From Natrinema versiforme (GTDB lineage: Archaea; Halobacteriota; Halobacteria; Halobacteriales; Natrialbaceae): a DNA stretch of 64,000 bases. Numbering within the stretch: position 1 is the stretch's first letter; each line of letters opens with the position of its first letter. The stretch lies in the NCBI RefSeq assembly GCF_005576615.1, contig NZ_CP040330.1, positions 1,116,001 through 1,180,000 on the forward strand, read 5' to 3'. The position numbers and the translations under genes were made by a program. Shown here one piece after another: positions 35,944 to 44,258 of this stretch. Under the pieces are notes generated by a model. It ran no database searches. It worked only from the letters and a program-made list of their open reading frames with translations, and was not told where the DNA came from.

Positions 35944-36456
35944 CTATAGCTCGCGGTCCGAATCCGGGTTCTCGAGGTCCCAGAGCAATTCCGGCAGAAA
36001 GGCCTCGAGGTTGTCGATAACGCTCCGCTCGCTGACGTTCAATCCCTCGCAGTGCTCGTGGGCCGACTCTCGAATGTCGACGTGGAGGTCGCCGTCCTCG
36101 AGCCAGACCCCCAGCGGGAAGACCGAACACCGGGTCGGTTTCCAGTCCTCCTCGAGATGCAGCGAACAGAGGCCGTCCTCCCGGAGGAACGCACAGGCCG
36201 AGCCGTCCTCGGCGACGTGGTCCTTGCGGTCTTTTCCCTCGCGGGTGACGAACTTCTCGCCGCGGAACTCCGTCGTCGTGTCGGCGAGGTTCGCCCGCTG
36301 GGCCAACTCGAGCAGGTCCCGGTCGTAGAGGAGCACGCCGTGGTGACAACACCACGTGCAGTCGTCGACACACTCGAACGTGAGTTCGGGATCGAACTCG
36401 ACGACGACCTCGCGGTCGGGATAGACTTCGACGCGTCGCGTGGCGTCAGCGCTCAC
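35944..36456 (-). CDS. YkgJ-type cysteine-cluster protein
   Basis: A 170-residue protein with the YkgJ/UPF0153 zinc- or iron-binding cysteine cluster: CVDDCTWCCHHGVLL (about residues 29-43), then CAFLREDGLCSLH (about 87-99) and WKPTRCSVFPLGVW (about 105-118), plus HEHCEGLN. The cluster spacing (Cx3-4CxxCC...C...C...C) is diagnostic. Function in the family is unknown. The GTG at 36456 gives VSADATRRVEVYPD. A longer frame to 36606 has basic, low-complexity composition and is rejected. Confidence 0.75.
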   Translation of the reverse strand: MSADATRRVEVYPDREVVVEFDPELTFECVDDCTWCCHHGVLLYDRDLLELAQRANLADTTTEFRGEKFVTREGKDRKDHVAEDGSACAFLREDGLCSLHLEEDWKPTRCSVFPLGVWLEDGDLHVDIRESAHEHCEGLNVSERSVIDNLEAFLPELLWDLENPDSDREL

Positions 36457-36727
36457 GTGTCGTCGGTAGGTGGTCACCGTGAAGTGCCTTTCTACCCGTC
36501 TCCTCAAGTACTGGCGCTGTTCACGAGGCGGTCTCGACAACCATTTCGAAAGCCCCTGCCGCTCTCGAGTCGTGTCGCTCGCTGCGCCCTTCCCTCGCTC
36601 GCTCACACGTTCGCTCCCTCAGTCCAGTGCTTGCGTCGCGAACCCTCCTCGAGAGCGGCAGCCCCTTTCAGTCCCACCCGGCGGTGGCTCGGTCGGGATG
36701 CTGTTCTCCGTCCCAGTTCGGTCAGTT

Positions 36728-37489
36728 TTACGTGCGAACCGTGTCGGCTTCGAGCGGCAAATTCTCCCGCTCACTCGAGTCGACGACCGTGTTGCGGAGC
36801 GTGCCGACGCCCTCGTAGGTGATTTCGACGGTGTCACCGGGCTCGACGAGACCGGGGTTGGCGGGGCTGCCGAAGGAGATCACGTCGCCGGGGCGGAAGG
36901 TGAATCGGCGGGAGAGAAAGGAAATGATCTCGGCGGGATCGAACAGCATCAGTTCGGTGTTCGCTTCTTGGCGGCGCTCGCCGGCTACGTCGGTGTACAT
37001 GTCGATGTCGGTCGGGTCGACGGCGGTTTCGATCCATGGACCGAGCGGGCCGGAGGCGTCGAACGCCTTGCGGGCCGTGCGGCCGCCCTGATCGAGCGCG
37101 TCCATATCGTTCAGGATCGTGTAGCCGCGGACGATTTCCGGCACCTCGGATTCCGAAACGTTTCGGCAGGGTTCGTCGATGACGGCTGCGAGTTCGCCGG
37201 CGTAGGTCACTTCGTCGCTGAAGCCGGGGTAGGGAACCGGGTCCTCGTGGCCGACGAGTGACGCGGGCGGTTTAATGAAGAAATCGGGTTCGTCGGGTCG
37301 TTCGTACTCCATCTGGTCGAGAGTCTCGGCGAAGTTGCGCCCGACGCAGTACAGCGCCGAGGGCTCGCAGGGCGGCAGCAAGTCCGCGTCCGATTCGACC
37401 TCGTAGACGCCGTCGTCCGTGTGCACGACGCCGCCCTCGTACCGTCCGGTGACCGGTCCGTCGTCCGTCGCGATCCGCGCGAGTTTCAT
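36728..37489 (-). CDS. fumarylacetoacetate hydrolase-family protein
   Basis: A 253-residue FAH-superfamily enzyme. It shows YCVGRNFAETLDQMEYERP near residue 48, FIKPPASLVGHEDPVPYP, the metal-binding acidic EVTYAGELAAVIDEPCRNVS region and the C-terminal TFRPGDVISFGSPANPG. Members cleave or decarboxylate 2-oxo acids or act as acylpyruvases. The substrate is not evident. ATG at 37489 (MKLARIATDDGP). It is divergent from the 82-aa gene at 37664. Confidence 0.8.
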   Translation of the reverse strand: MKLARIATDDGPVTGRYEGGVVHTDDGVYEVESDADLLPPCEPSALYCVGRNFAETLDQMEYERPDEPDFFIKPPASLVGHEDPVPYPGFSDEVTYAGELAAVIDEPCRNVSESEVPEIVRGYTILNDMDALDQGGRTARKAFDASGPLGPWIETAVDPTDIDMYTDVAGERRQEANTELMLFDPAEIISFLSRRFTFRPGDVISFGSPANPGLVEPGDTVEITYEGVGTLRNTVVDSSERENLPLEADTVRT

Positions 37490-37633
37490 TGTCGGCGGTC
37501 TCGGTTCCGGCGGATTAGTGGTACCGATTCGATCGCGACCCGATCCGGATCGAACGGCTCGCTCGAGGCGAGCGGTTTCGCTCCATCCAATCGACCGCCG
37601 GTCCGACGCACCCACGCACATGTCGGTCCAACG

Positions 37634-37638
37634 TATAC
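37634..37638 (+). promoter_or_regulatory. TATA box for 82-aa gene
   Basis: GTATAC with its TATA core at 37634-37637 lies about 28 bases upstream of the ATG at 37664, supporting a leaderless start and rejecting the long upstream frame. Confidence 0.45.
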
Positions 37639-37663
37639 CCCGCTGCTCGGCCAACGGGAAACC

Positions 37664-37912
37664 ATGTGCGCCAACTTGACGGTCGACGACGAAGGGAAGC
37701 GAATCGTCAACACGAACGGGAGAGCGGTCGGCGTCGTCCGAGACGTCGACGCGGGCGTCGCGTACGTCGAACCCGGACCGGAGATGACGGACTCGATCAA
37801 ATCGCGGCTGCGTCGGGACCGAGACGTCGCCGGCGGCACGGAAACCTACCAGCTCGACGAGGACTACATCGACGAGATCACCGGCGACGAGATCCGATTG
37901 CAGCGGTTCTAA
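37664..37912 (+). CDS. 82-aa PRC-barrel-like protein
   Basis: An 82-residue protein, MCANLTVDDEGKRIVNTNGR, with the strand pattern VNTNGRAVGVVRDVDAGVAY, then an acidic helix and YIDEITGDEIRLQRF. The layout (short strands around a 'G-x-V-x-D' turn) is reminiscent of a PRC-barrel, but I am not certain. Function unknown. Confidence 0.5.
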   Translation: MCANLTVDDEGKRIVNTNGRAVGVVRDVDAGVAYVEPGPEMTDSIKSRLRRDRDVAGGTETYQLDEDYIDEITGDEIRLQRF

Positions 37913-37964
37913 TCATTCTCGTCTCGGTGTGTGGCGATCGAATCGAACGTACGTCGCACGACGT

Positions 37965-39002
37965 TCACCCGGGCTGACCGTCTCGGAGGATTCGCTCTAG
38001 GTTCCGCGCTCGAATAGCCGTCCACGCCTCGATGTCGAGATCGAACCGCTCGAACATCGTCGTCTGCGGAACCATCTGCCCGGGAGCGAGGTAGTCCGTC
38101 CCCCAGACCAGTCGCTCGTAGTGGGTCTCGAGGAACGTCTGTCCGTACGCCGGATCGCGAGTGAGCGCGTTCCAGCCCGAGCCGGCCGAGAGGTCGCCGT
38201 AGACGTTGTCGTACGCCCCGAGCAGTTCGGGGACCCGTCCGCCGGGTTCGACCGAACCGTCGGGGTAGCGACCCCGGTCGGCGACCGTCACGTCCGCCGA
38301 GATGTGGGCCCACCAGAAGTGCGCGTGTGCGATGAAATCGACGCCGGGGTAGGACGCGAGCGCGTCTTCGAACCCCGGGAGGCCGACCTCGTCCAACAGC
38401 GCCTTGTTGTCCAGATGGCACAGGACGGGGAGGTCGTACTCGGCACAGCGTTCGTAGATCGTCTCGAGCCGTCGGTCGTCGATCGGCAGGCCCGGCTTGA
38501 GTTCGCCGAAGCCGCGAGCGCCGCGTTCGATATACCCCTCGAGCAGATTGCTGACGGTCTCCTCCCCGTAGACCACGGTCCGTGGATCGACCGAACAGAA
38601 CGGGATCAAGCGGTCGGAAGCGGCCGCGACCTGCTCGAGAACCCACCAGCTCGGAGCCTGTACGGGGTAGCTCTCCGGCGAATCGAGCGCGTGGACGACG
38701 GCGCGATCGATCCCGTGCTCGTCCATCCAGGAGAGCAGTCCGTCGGCGGACAGCGGCTCCCTGCCGAGCGTCTCGTGGGGGATCAGATGCGTGTGCGCGT
38801 CGAACAGCGGACGTTCCGCGACGGGGGCGTCCCCGCCGGCGTCAGCCTGTGCGACTCGAGCGTCGCCGTCTCGAGTCTCGATCGCGCCTGCGTTCGATCC
38901 GAGCACGCCGGTGAGACCCGCAGTCCCCGCGACCGCGAGTACTCGCCGCCGCGTCGCGGTCTCGGGCGATCGGTCTCGGTCACCCGCTCGCGGACCAGTC
39001 AT
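37965..39002 (-). CDS. Tat-exported amidohydrolase-2 family protein
   Basis: A 345-residue secreted protein. The Tat signal is TATRRRVLAVAGTAGLTGVL followed by GSNAGA. The mature enzyme has the amidohydrolase metal motif FDAHTHLIPHE, a mid CHLDN, IAHAHFWWAH and a C-terminal YERLVWGTDYLAPGQM, whose WGTD Asp is the usual catalytic residue. Exported amidohydrolases are unusual; substrates of the family include aromatic and cyclic carboxylates. ATG at 39002 (MTGPRAGDRDRS). The upstream in-frame start at 39029 is less likely. Confidence 0.7.
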   Translation of the reverse strand: MTGPRAGDRDRSPETATRRRVLAVAGTAGLTGVLGSNAGAIETRDGDARVAQADAGGDAPVAERPLFDAHTHLIPHETLGREPLSADGLLSWMDEHGIDRAVVHALDSPESYPVQAPSWWVLEQVAAASDRLIPFCSVDPRTVVYGEETVSNLLEGYIERGARGFGELKPGLPIDDRRLETIYERCAEYDLPVLCHLDNKALLDEVGLPGFEDALASYPGVDFIAHAHFWWAHISADVTVADRGRYPDGSVEPGGRVPELLGAYDNVYGDLSAGSGWNALTRDPAYGQTFLETHYERLVWGTDYLAPGQMVPQTTMFERFDLDIEAWTAIRARNLERILRDGQPG

Positions 39003-39135
39003 GCGTGTCGGTCCCACGGACCGACGCAAAACGCTACGGGGACCAGTATCGATTCCGCCCTACGAGGCCTCGGAACGGCGGTCACCTCGTTGCAGACTGA
39101 GACGATAGCGAGATGGCCGATGCTGATACGGCCGC

Positions 39136-39372
39136 TCAGTCCTCGAGCAGCAGGTACGTTCGGCCGCCGCGGTGCTCGAGCGAGACGGCGTCGGTGTCGA
39201 CGTTCGAGCGCACGAACTCGTCGATCCCCGCCGCGTGCAGGTCGGAGACATCGATCCGTCGGCGCTCTCGCTGCGGTCGGTCGTCACGGTCGCCGGTCGA
39301 TCGAGGCGCGTGTCGGTTGCTCCCCTCATCGCGGTCGCGTCGTTCGTCGGTCCCCTCGACTGCCAGTTGCAT
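39136..39372 (-). CDS. 78-aa charged protein
   Basis: A 78-residue protein with a highly charged N-terminal half (MQLAVEGTDERRDRDEGSNR...) and a better-ordered C-terminus, VSDLHAAGIDEFVRSNVDTD, ending RGGRTYLLLED. The C-terminal part looks like a small alpha-beta domain. No family recognised. It is a marginal call supported by the acidic, non-random C-terminal half. Confidence 0.45.
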   Translation of the reverse strand: MQLAVEGTDERRDRDEGSNRHAPRSTGDRDDRPQRERRRIDVSDLHAAGIDEFVRSNVDTDAVSLEHRGGRTYLLLED

Positions 39373-39513
39373 ACCTCTCAGTTAGACTGATAGTACGTCA
39401 AACCGACCCGTCCGGAGTGAAAGTGAAAGTACGGGACGGAGTGGAGTCCCCGAGAAGCGCCGCCGATCGGCTCGACGCGGCCGATTGCAAGGAGTTGGGT
39501 CAGTCGCCCGCCG

Positions 39514-39960
39514 TTATCCGAGCGGTTTGAGTTCGACGCGATGTGGCCCGCCGTCGGTCTCGAGCGCGACCGAGTCGACGATCGCCTCGCGGGCCCGCGC
39601 TCGCCACTCCTCGACGGCCTCGACGTGGCGTTCGCGGACGCGGTCGGTCTCGTCCGGGTCGTCCGCATCCGCGTCGGCAAGCGCCGACTCGAGGTCGGGA
39701 TAGTCCTCGACGATGTCGTCCGCGATGATCTCGGCCGGCGAGAGGTGGACCGCGCCGGTCAGTTCGGTGTCGTCGACGCGGTAGACGTGGATCCGGGCTC
39801 GCATCCGGCCGTGAAACGGCGGCGTTACTCGGAGGACGGCGTCGCCGGGGTTCTCTCGGCCGTAGACGAAGGCGTCGACGGCGTCGGCCGGCGACAGCGC
39901 GATCGAGCGAATCGCTGACGGGTCGTCGGGTTCGGCTGGCGAATCGTCGTCCTCGGCCAT
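39514..39960 (-). CDS. uncharacterised protein at the end of the cobalamin cluster
   Basis: A 148-residue acidic protein beginning MAEDDDSPAEPDDPSAIRSI. It shows ALSPADAVDAFVYGRENPGD, VTPPFHGRMRARIHVYRVDD and AVHLSPAEIIADDIVEDYPD. It lies 26 bases downstream of cbiZ on the same strand and so appears to be the last gene of the B12 operon. Beta-rich middle with a helical, charged C-terminus. No assigned function; the operon position suggests a role in corrinoid handling. Confidence 0.65.
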   Translation of the reverse strand: MAEDDDSPAEPDDPSAIRSIALSPADAVDAFVYGRENPGDAVLRVTPPFHGRMRARIHVYRVDDTELTGAVHLSPAEIIADDIVEDYPDLESALADADADDPDETDRVRERHVEAVEEWRARAREAIVDSVALETDGGPHRVELKPLG

Positions 39961-39986
39961 CGGTCGAGGGTTGGCGTCGCGGCGGG

Positions 39987-40790
39987 TTAACTGTCGGGTT
40001 CGGCGGAGCCGTCCTCGAGCGCCGGCCGAAACACGTCGGCGCGCTCGGCTGTCGAAACCCCGTAGGTCGCGTCGGCGACCGACGCCGGGAGTTCGGCGTC
40101 GGCGGCCGCGTAGTGGGCGCGAAGCGACGCCCGGACGGCGTCTCGCACACAGGCTCGCGTTGCCGCACCGACTTCGGTGCCGCTCCCCGAGAACGCCGCC
40201 TGCGATCCGTCCGGATCGTGGCCGACGACGACCGCGTCGGTGGTCGTGCCCGGAAACTCGGTTTCGGCGAGGAGCGTCGCCGCCTTCGCCTCCGCGGCGA
40301 CCGCGATCAGGTTCGCCAGCGCTCCCGGCGCGAGCGCTCGCGTCGTCCCCACGACGACGTTGACCGTTCCTCGGCCCGGCTCGAGTTCGGACTCGCCGGC
40401 TTCGATCCCATCTCCGTCCGACTCTGCAGGAGCCGGTTCCACGGGGAGCGCGGCGGGGTTCGACATCCCGGCGGTCGCGTAGGCCGTCACGGGACCGCGG
40501 CGAGCGCCGCGCGCGTCGGCGACATCGACGCCGGTCAGCAGCGCCGGTCCGTCCGTCTCCGAAGCGGGCGTCTCGAACCCCGCTCGCTCGAGTCGGTCGT
40601 CGACGTAGGCCTCGAGATCCGTTCGGTCCCAGCCCTCGGGAACCGAGATGTTGTACGCGTGGTCCGCCACGCGGCGGCCGCCGTTCCAGCCGGTCGAGAG
40701 CCATTCCGCGTTCGGCCGGCGAATTCGGAGCACGCCGTCCCGTCGGACCGCATCGAACTCCGGGTCCCGATCGGTGTCCGCGTCGGTCAT
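39987..40790 (-). CDS. cbiZ: adenosylcobinamide amidohydrolase CbiZ
   Basis: A 267-residue enzyme that removes the aminopropanol side chain of adenosylcobinamide so that salvaged corrinoids re-enter the pathway as cobyric acid. Features: an N-terminal strand set (DGVLRIRRPNAEWLSTGWNG), ALLTGVDVADARGARRGPVT, NVVVGTTRALAPGALANLI and the C-terminal GTTTDAVVVGHDPDGSQAAF. Its ATG (40790-40788) overlaps the cobD stop by one base. A GTG at 40793 is the alternative start. Confidence 0.85.
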   Translation of the reverse strand: MTDADTDRDPEFDAVRRDGVLRIRRPNAEWLSTGWNGGRRVADHAYNISVPEGWDRTDLEAYVDDRLERAGFETPASETDGPALLTGVDVADARGARRGPVTAYATAGMSNPAALPVEPAPAESDGDGIEAGESELEPGRGTVNVVVGTTRALAPGALANLIAVAAEAKAATLLAETEFPGTTTDAVVVGHDPDGSQAAFSGSGTEVGAATRACVRDAVRASLRAHYAAADAELPASVADATYGVSTAERADVFRPALEDGSAEPDS

Positions 40791-41845
40791 CACTCGGACC
40801 CGCGGTCGGTGTCCTCGCGGTCGCGAACGCCGAGCGCCGCGAGCAGCCGGTCGTTCGCCTCGCGGTCCTTGACCGCGACCCGGACGTGTGAGTCGAGCGC
40901 CCGGAAGGTCGTCGCGTCGCGGATCGCGACGCCGGCCGCTCGCGCGTCATCGATCACCGTCGCCACGTCGCGGTCGCCGACGTCACAGAGGAGATACGGG
41001 GCGTCCGATTCGTGGACGTCGAATCGTTCCGCGAGCGCATCGCGCATCCGCTTGCGCTCGAGCGCGACGCGAGCGCGCGTGTCGCGAACGAACTCCTCCC
41101 GTCGCAGACAGTGAGCACCGACCCGCGCCGCGGGCGTCCCGAGCGACCACGCGCGCCGCGCCGTCGCGAGCGCGTCCCGTCGCTCGCCGGCCGCGACGGC
41201 GAAGCCGGCCCGGAGCCCGGGCAGGCCGAACAGTTTGGTGAGCGAGCGCGCGACGACGACGTTCTCGCGCTCGAGTTCGGCCGCGGACGGGCGGTCGGTA
41301 AAGCCGAGAAACGCCTCGTCGACGAGCAGCGTCGTGTCGGCGTCGGCACACCGGGTCGCGAACGCCTCGAGCGCGTCCGGCTCGACCGCGTCGCCGGTCG
41401 GATTGTTCGGCGTGCAGACGACAGCGAGGGCACACGCCTCGAGCACGGCGGAACCCATTTCGAACAGATCGTCGTAGCGTACGAACCGCGGCTCGGCTCC
41501 CTGGAGCTCGACTTCGCGGGCGTACTCGCCGAAGCTCGGGTACGGAACGAGCGCCTCGTCGCCCGGCTCGAGCGCGGCTTCCATCGCGAGGCGAATCGCG
41601 GCGAGTCCGCCGGGCGTGGGGATCACCCGCGCCGGATCGCAGCCGACGAACTCGGCCGCTGCGGCCCGGTAGTCGGGGTAGTCGTCGTCGGGGTAACGCC
41701 GGGACTCCTCGAGTGCGGCCGTATACGCGTCCCCGACGCCGTCGGGGGTTCGGGGGTTGGTGTTGGCGGAGAAGTCCAGCAGGTCGCGGTCGGACTCGCC
41801 ACCGTGGGGAACCCGCGTTCCGGTGTGGATCGAGTCAGGGTCCAC
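40790..41845 (-). CDS. cobD: threonine-phosphate decarboxylase CobD
   Basis: A 351-residue PLP-dependent class I/II aminotransferase-fold enzyme, making aminopropanol phosphate. Family features: LLDFSANTNPRTPDGV near the N-terminus, CTPNNPTGD, LVDEAFLGF and the PLP lysine in VVARSLTKLFGLPGLRAGFA. I choose GTG 41845 (VDPDSIHTGTRVPHGG) because the protein family starts there. It overlaps the cobT end (41835) by 11 bases. Longer starts to 41938 would lie entirely inside cobT. Confidence 0.8.
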   Translation of the reverse strand: MDPDSIHTGTRVPHGGESDRDLLDFSANTNPRTPDGVGDAYTAALEESRRYPDDDYPDYRAAAAEFVGCDPARVIPTPGGLAAIRLAMEAALEPGDEALVPYPSFGEYAREVELQGAEPRFVRYDDLFEMGSAVLEACALAVVCTPNNPTGDAVEPDALEAFATRCADADTTLLVDEAFLGFTDRPSAAELERENVVVARSLTKLFGLPGLRAGFAVAAGERRDALATARRAWSLGTPAARVGAHCLRREEFVRDTRARVALERKRMRDALAERFDVHESDAPYLLCDVGDRDVATVIDDARAAGVAIRDATTFRALDSHVRVAVKDREANDRLLAALGVRDREDTDRGSE

Positions 41846-42899
41846 GGTGGCCCTCCGGCGCGCCGTCGCCAGCGCTACGCTCGGCGTTCGGTTCGTCGTC
41901 GGCATCGTCCTCACCGCCGTCGATTCCGAGACGAGCACAGACCGCCTCGAGCCGGTCCCTGACTGCGTCCATCTCGCCGTCGGGGACGAGCGAGAGCGCG
42001 CCGCCCATGCCGACGCCCTCCTTTGCCTCGCCGGCGCAGTAGCGGGCCATCGCGACGTGCTCGCGCTCGTCGAAGCCGGGGTCGGTGACGGTGAGGTCGC
42101 AGTCGAACCGCTCGCAGGCCTCGGGGAGCCGCTCGCCCTGCTCGTCGGCCACGAACGAGGTGGTCGCGATCGACAGCGGCGCGTCGATCCCGGCGTGGCG
42201 CAGGGCGGCGGCGACGGCGACCATCTGGGTCCCGCCCGCGAGTGTCACGTCAGTCCCGGACTCGAGCGCGCCGGCCGCGATCCCGGCCACCGTCGGCTGG
42301 ACGGGATCGCCGACGGCTTCGATCGCCTCGAGCGGTCGGCCCTCGCAGTCGCCCGGCTCGAGGCCGCTCGCGGCCAGCGCCTCGTCGACGACCCGCCGTT
42401 TGCGCTCAAGCGGGTTCGTCGGCAGCGACGAGGAGACGCCGGCGGATTCGCCGAGCGCGGTGAGGACGCCGAGGGCGGTCGTCGTCCCGCCGGGGACCGT
42501 CTCGCCGATCATGAGCCGGTCGTCCGGGAGGCTCGCCCCGTAGTCGTGGGCGCGGTCGAAGGCGGCGTTCGCGTCCGGCACGGCCGCTTCGTCGCGGATA
42601 TCGGTGCCGGGGGTCCCGCCGAGGTCGACCGTCGGCGCGGCCGTCGACCGGGTGAGCCCCGCATCGATCACGGACACGTCGAAGTCGACGACCTCCCGCA
42701 CTGCGCGGGTCACGGCTGCGGGCGTCGGACACCCGTTCGGGCTCACCGGCGTCACCGGCGACATGACCGGCTCCCCGTACTCGAGGATCTCGACGTCCGC
42801 GGAGGGCGTGTGTTCCATCAGTTCGGGAGCGGCCCCGGCGGCGCTGATGCCGTCGATCAGGGCCGTCTCGGTCGTTCCGGCGGGGAGGAGCAGCCGCAT
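41835..42899 (-). CDS. cobT: archaeal CobT-type nicotinate-nucleotide DMB phosphoribosyltransferase
   Basis: A 354-residue enzyme of the archaeal CobT family (the UPF0284-like group), expected to activate the lower ligand as an alpha-riboside phosphate. Motifs: VSPNGCPTPAAVTRAV, VIDAGLTRSTAAPTVDLGGT, MIGETVPGGTTTALGVLTAL and AGGTQMVAVAAALRHAGID. The last 40 residues are low-complexity and acidic, and they overlap the cobD start. Its ATG at 42899 sits two bases after the cobY stop (42901), so both are probably translated together. Confidence 0.85.
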   Translation of the reverse strand: MRLLLPAGTTETALIDGISAAGAAPELMEHTPSADVEILEYGEPVMSPVTPVSPNGCPTPAAVTRAVREVVDFDVSVIDAGLTRSTAAPTVDLGGTPGTDIRDEAAVPDANAAFDRAHDYGASLPDDRLMIGETVPGGTTTALGVLTALGESAGVSSSLPTNPLERKRRVVDEALAASGLEPGDCEGRPLEAIEAVGDPVQPTVAGIAAGALESGTDVTLAGGTQMVAVAAALRHAGIDAPLSIATTSFVADEQGERLPEACERFDCDLTVTDPGFDEREHVAMARYCAGEAKEGVGMGGALSLVPDGEMDAVRDRLEAVCARLGIDGGEDDADDEPNAERSAGDGAPEGHRGP

Positions 42900-42900
42900 T

Positions 42901-43509
42901 TCAGCGGCCCTCCCCGTCCTCGTCTCGGTCCCGCAGCAGTCCGGCCGCGAGACGGGCGTCTTCCAGTCGGTTCACGTTCGTCGCCAGTCGCGAGTCGTAG
43001 TACACGTCGGTCATAGTCGTTGGGTCGTCTGTCGTGCCGACAACGTTGACCCCGGTCGGCGCGAGGTGGTCGGCGGTCTCGAGTCGCGTGTCGATACTGA
43101 CCCCGAGTCGCCGCTTGAGAGCCACCGGGACACAGACGGTCCGCGAGGCGCTCTGATTGCCGTGGGCTACGAGTATTCGGTCGACGACGGGGCCCTCGAG
43201 CAGCGGCAGGTCCGCGGCGACGGTCAGCACCGGCGGCGAGATTCGGGGATCGTCGAGGACGCTCAGCAGATCGGTCACGTAGCCCTCGCCGGCCGTTTCG
43301 ATCGTCGCGACGCCGTCGGTCGCCTCGAGATGTGATCGCGTCTCCGGCGCGTTCGGCGAAACGGCGGCGTAAACCGTCTCGATCGCGCTCTCTCGCAGGG
43401 CCGCCAGCACGCGATCGACCATGGCCGTCCCGGCGATCGTGTGCAGCGGCTTTTCGCGGGGGCTCTCGAGGCGGGTCCCCTCGCCGCCACACATCACAAC
43501 AGCGTCCAC
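42901..43509 (-). CDS. cobY: GTP:adenosylcobinamide-phosphate guanylyltransferase CobY
   Basis: A 202-residue nucleotidyltransferase of the archaeal CobY type, replacing bacterial CobU. The nucleotide-binding loop is VDAVVMCGGEGTRLESPREK (residues 1-20), followed by DLPLLEGPVVDRI and CVPVALKRRLGVSIDT. GTG at 43509 gives this canonical N-terminus and overlaps the cobS end (43494) by 16 bases. Forms with longer upstream starts would lie inside cobS. Confidence 0.85.
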   Translation of the reverse strand: MDAVVMCGGEGTRLESPREKPLHTIAGTAMVDRVLAALRESAIETVYAAVSPNAPETRSHLEATDGVATIETAGEGYVTDLLSVLDDPRISPPVLTVAADLPLLEGPVVDRILVAHGNQSASRTVCVPVALKRRLGVSIDTRLETADHLAPTGVNVVGTTDDPTTMTDVYYDSRLATNVNRLEDARLAAGLLRDRDEDGEGR

Positions 43510-44258
43510 GCGATCACCCCCAGATGGATGCCGGCGACGCGGCCGATCTCGTTCGCGGCACCGAAGATGTCCCCGTTGAGACCCCCGAGATACCGGTTCG
43601 CCCAGTACCACGGGAGGCCGATACCGGCGATCGCTCCGCAGAGTGCGATTGCGCCGGGATGGGGCCACACGAGCGTCGCCGCGGCAAGCACGACGACCAT
43701 CGGGACGAAAAACGAGCCGCTGCTTGCTCCGTCGGTGAACTGTTTCCCCATGCCGTCGTACGCCGCCCGTCCGTAGCTGGCCATCAGCCCCATTCCGAAT
43801 TTCGTCCCGATTTCGGCTCCGACCGCGACGCCGACCGCCGTTCCGACGGGGAGGCCGGCCAGTCCGAGCCCCCCGAGCGCCAGTCCAGCGACGGTGAGCG
43901 AGACCGCCAGCAGCGCGCCGACGCCGGTGGTCGTGTCCTTGAGCACCTCGCGGCGGCGCGCTACGTCACCGTGGACGACCAGCGCGTCGCCCAGATCCGC
44001 GACCCCGTCGAGGTGGTGAATTCCCGTGACGGCGTACACCGACAGCAGATATCCGAGCGCGACGGTCGGCGCTGCGAGCGTCTCGGCTGCGAGCAGCGGC
44101 ACCGCCGCCAGCGCGCCCGCGACGAGGCCGACGATCGGAAACGCCGCCGGCGTCGTCCGAAAGGCCTCCCAGTCGCCGTCGCGGAACCCGACCGGCAGGC
44201 GCGTCAGGAAGCCAAGCGCGCCGCGGACGGCCCCGATCCAGCGCCCGATCGCGGTCAC
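43494..44258 (-). CDS. cobS: adenosylcobinamide-GDP ribazoletransferase CobS
   Basis: A 254-residue inner-membrane enzyme that joins adenosylcobinamide-GDP with alpha-ribazole or its phosphate. It begins VTAIGRWIGAVRGALGFLTR. The active-site motif GIHHLDGVADLGDALVVHGD (about residues 77-96) is intact, with several membrane helices. The GTG at 44258 overlaps the cbiB stop (44255) by four bases. Confidence 0.9.
   Translation of the reverse strand: MTAIGRWIGAVRGALGFLTRLPVGFRDGDWEAFRTTPAAFPIVGLVAGALAAVPLLAAETLAAPTVALGYLLSVYAVTGIHHLDGVADLGDALVVHGDVARRREVLKDTTTGVGALLAVSLTVAGLALGGLGLAGLPVGTAVGVAVGAEIGTKFGMGLMASYGRAAYDGMGKQFTDGASSGSFFVPMVVVLAAATLVWPHPGAIALCGAIAGIGLPWYWANRYLGGLNGDIFGAANEIGRVAGIHLGVIAWTLL

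Noticed and set aside
36457-36606. N-terminal extension of the YkgJ-type gene
   Set aside because: Basic, low-complexity sequence; GTG at 36456 gives the expected N-terminus.
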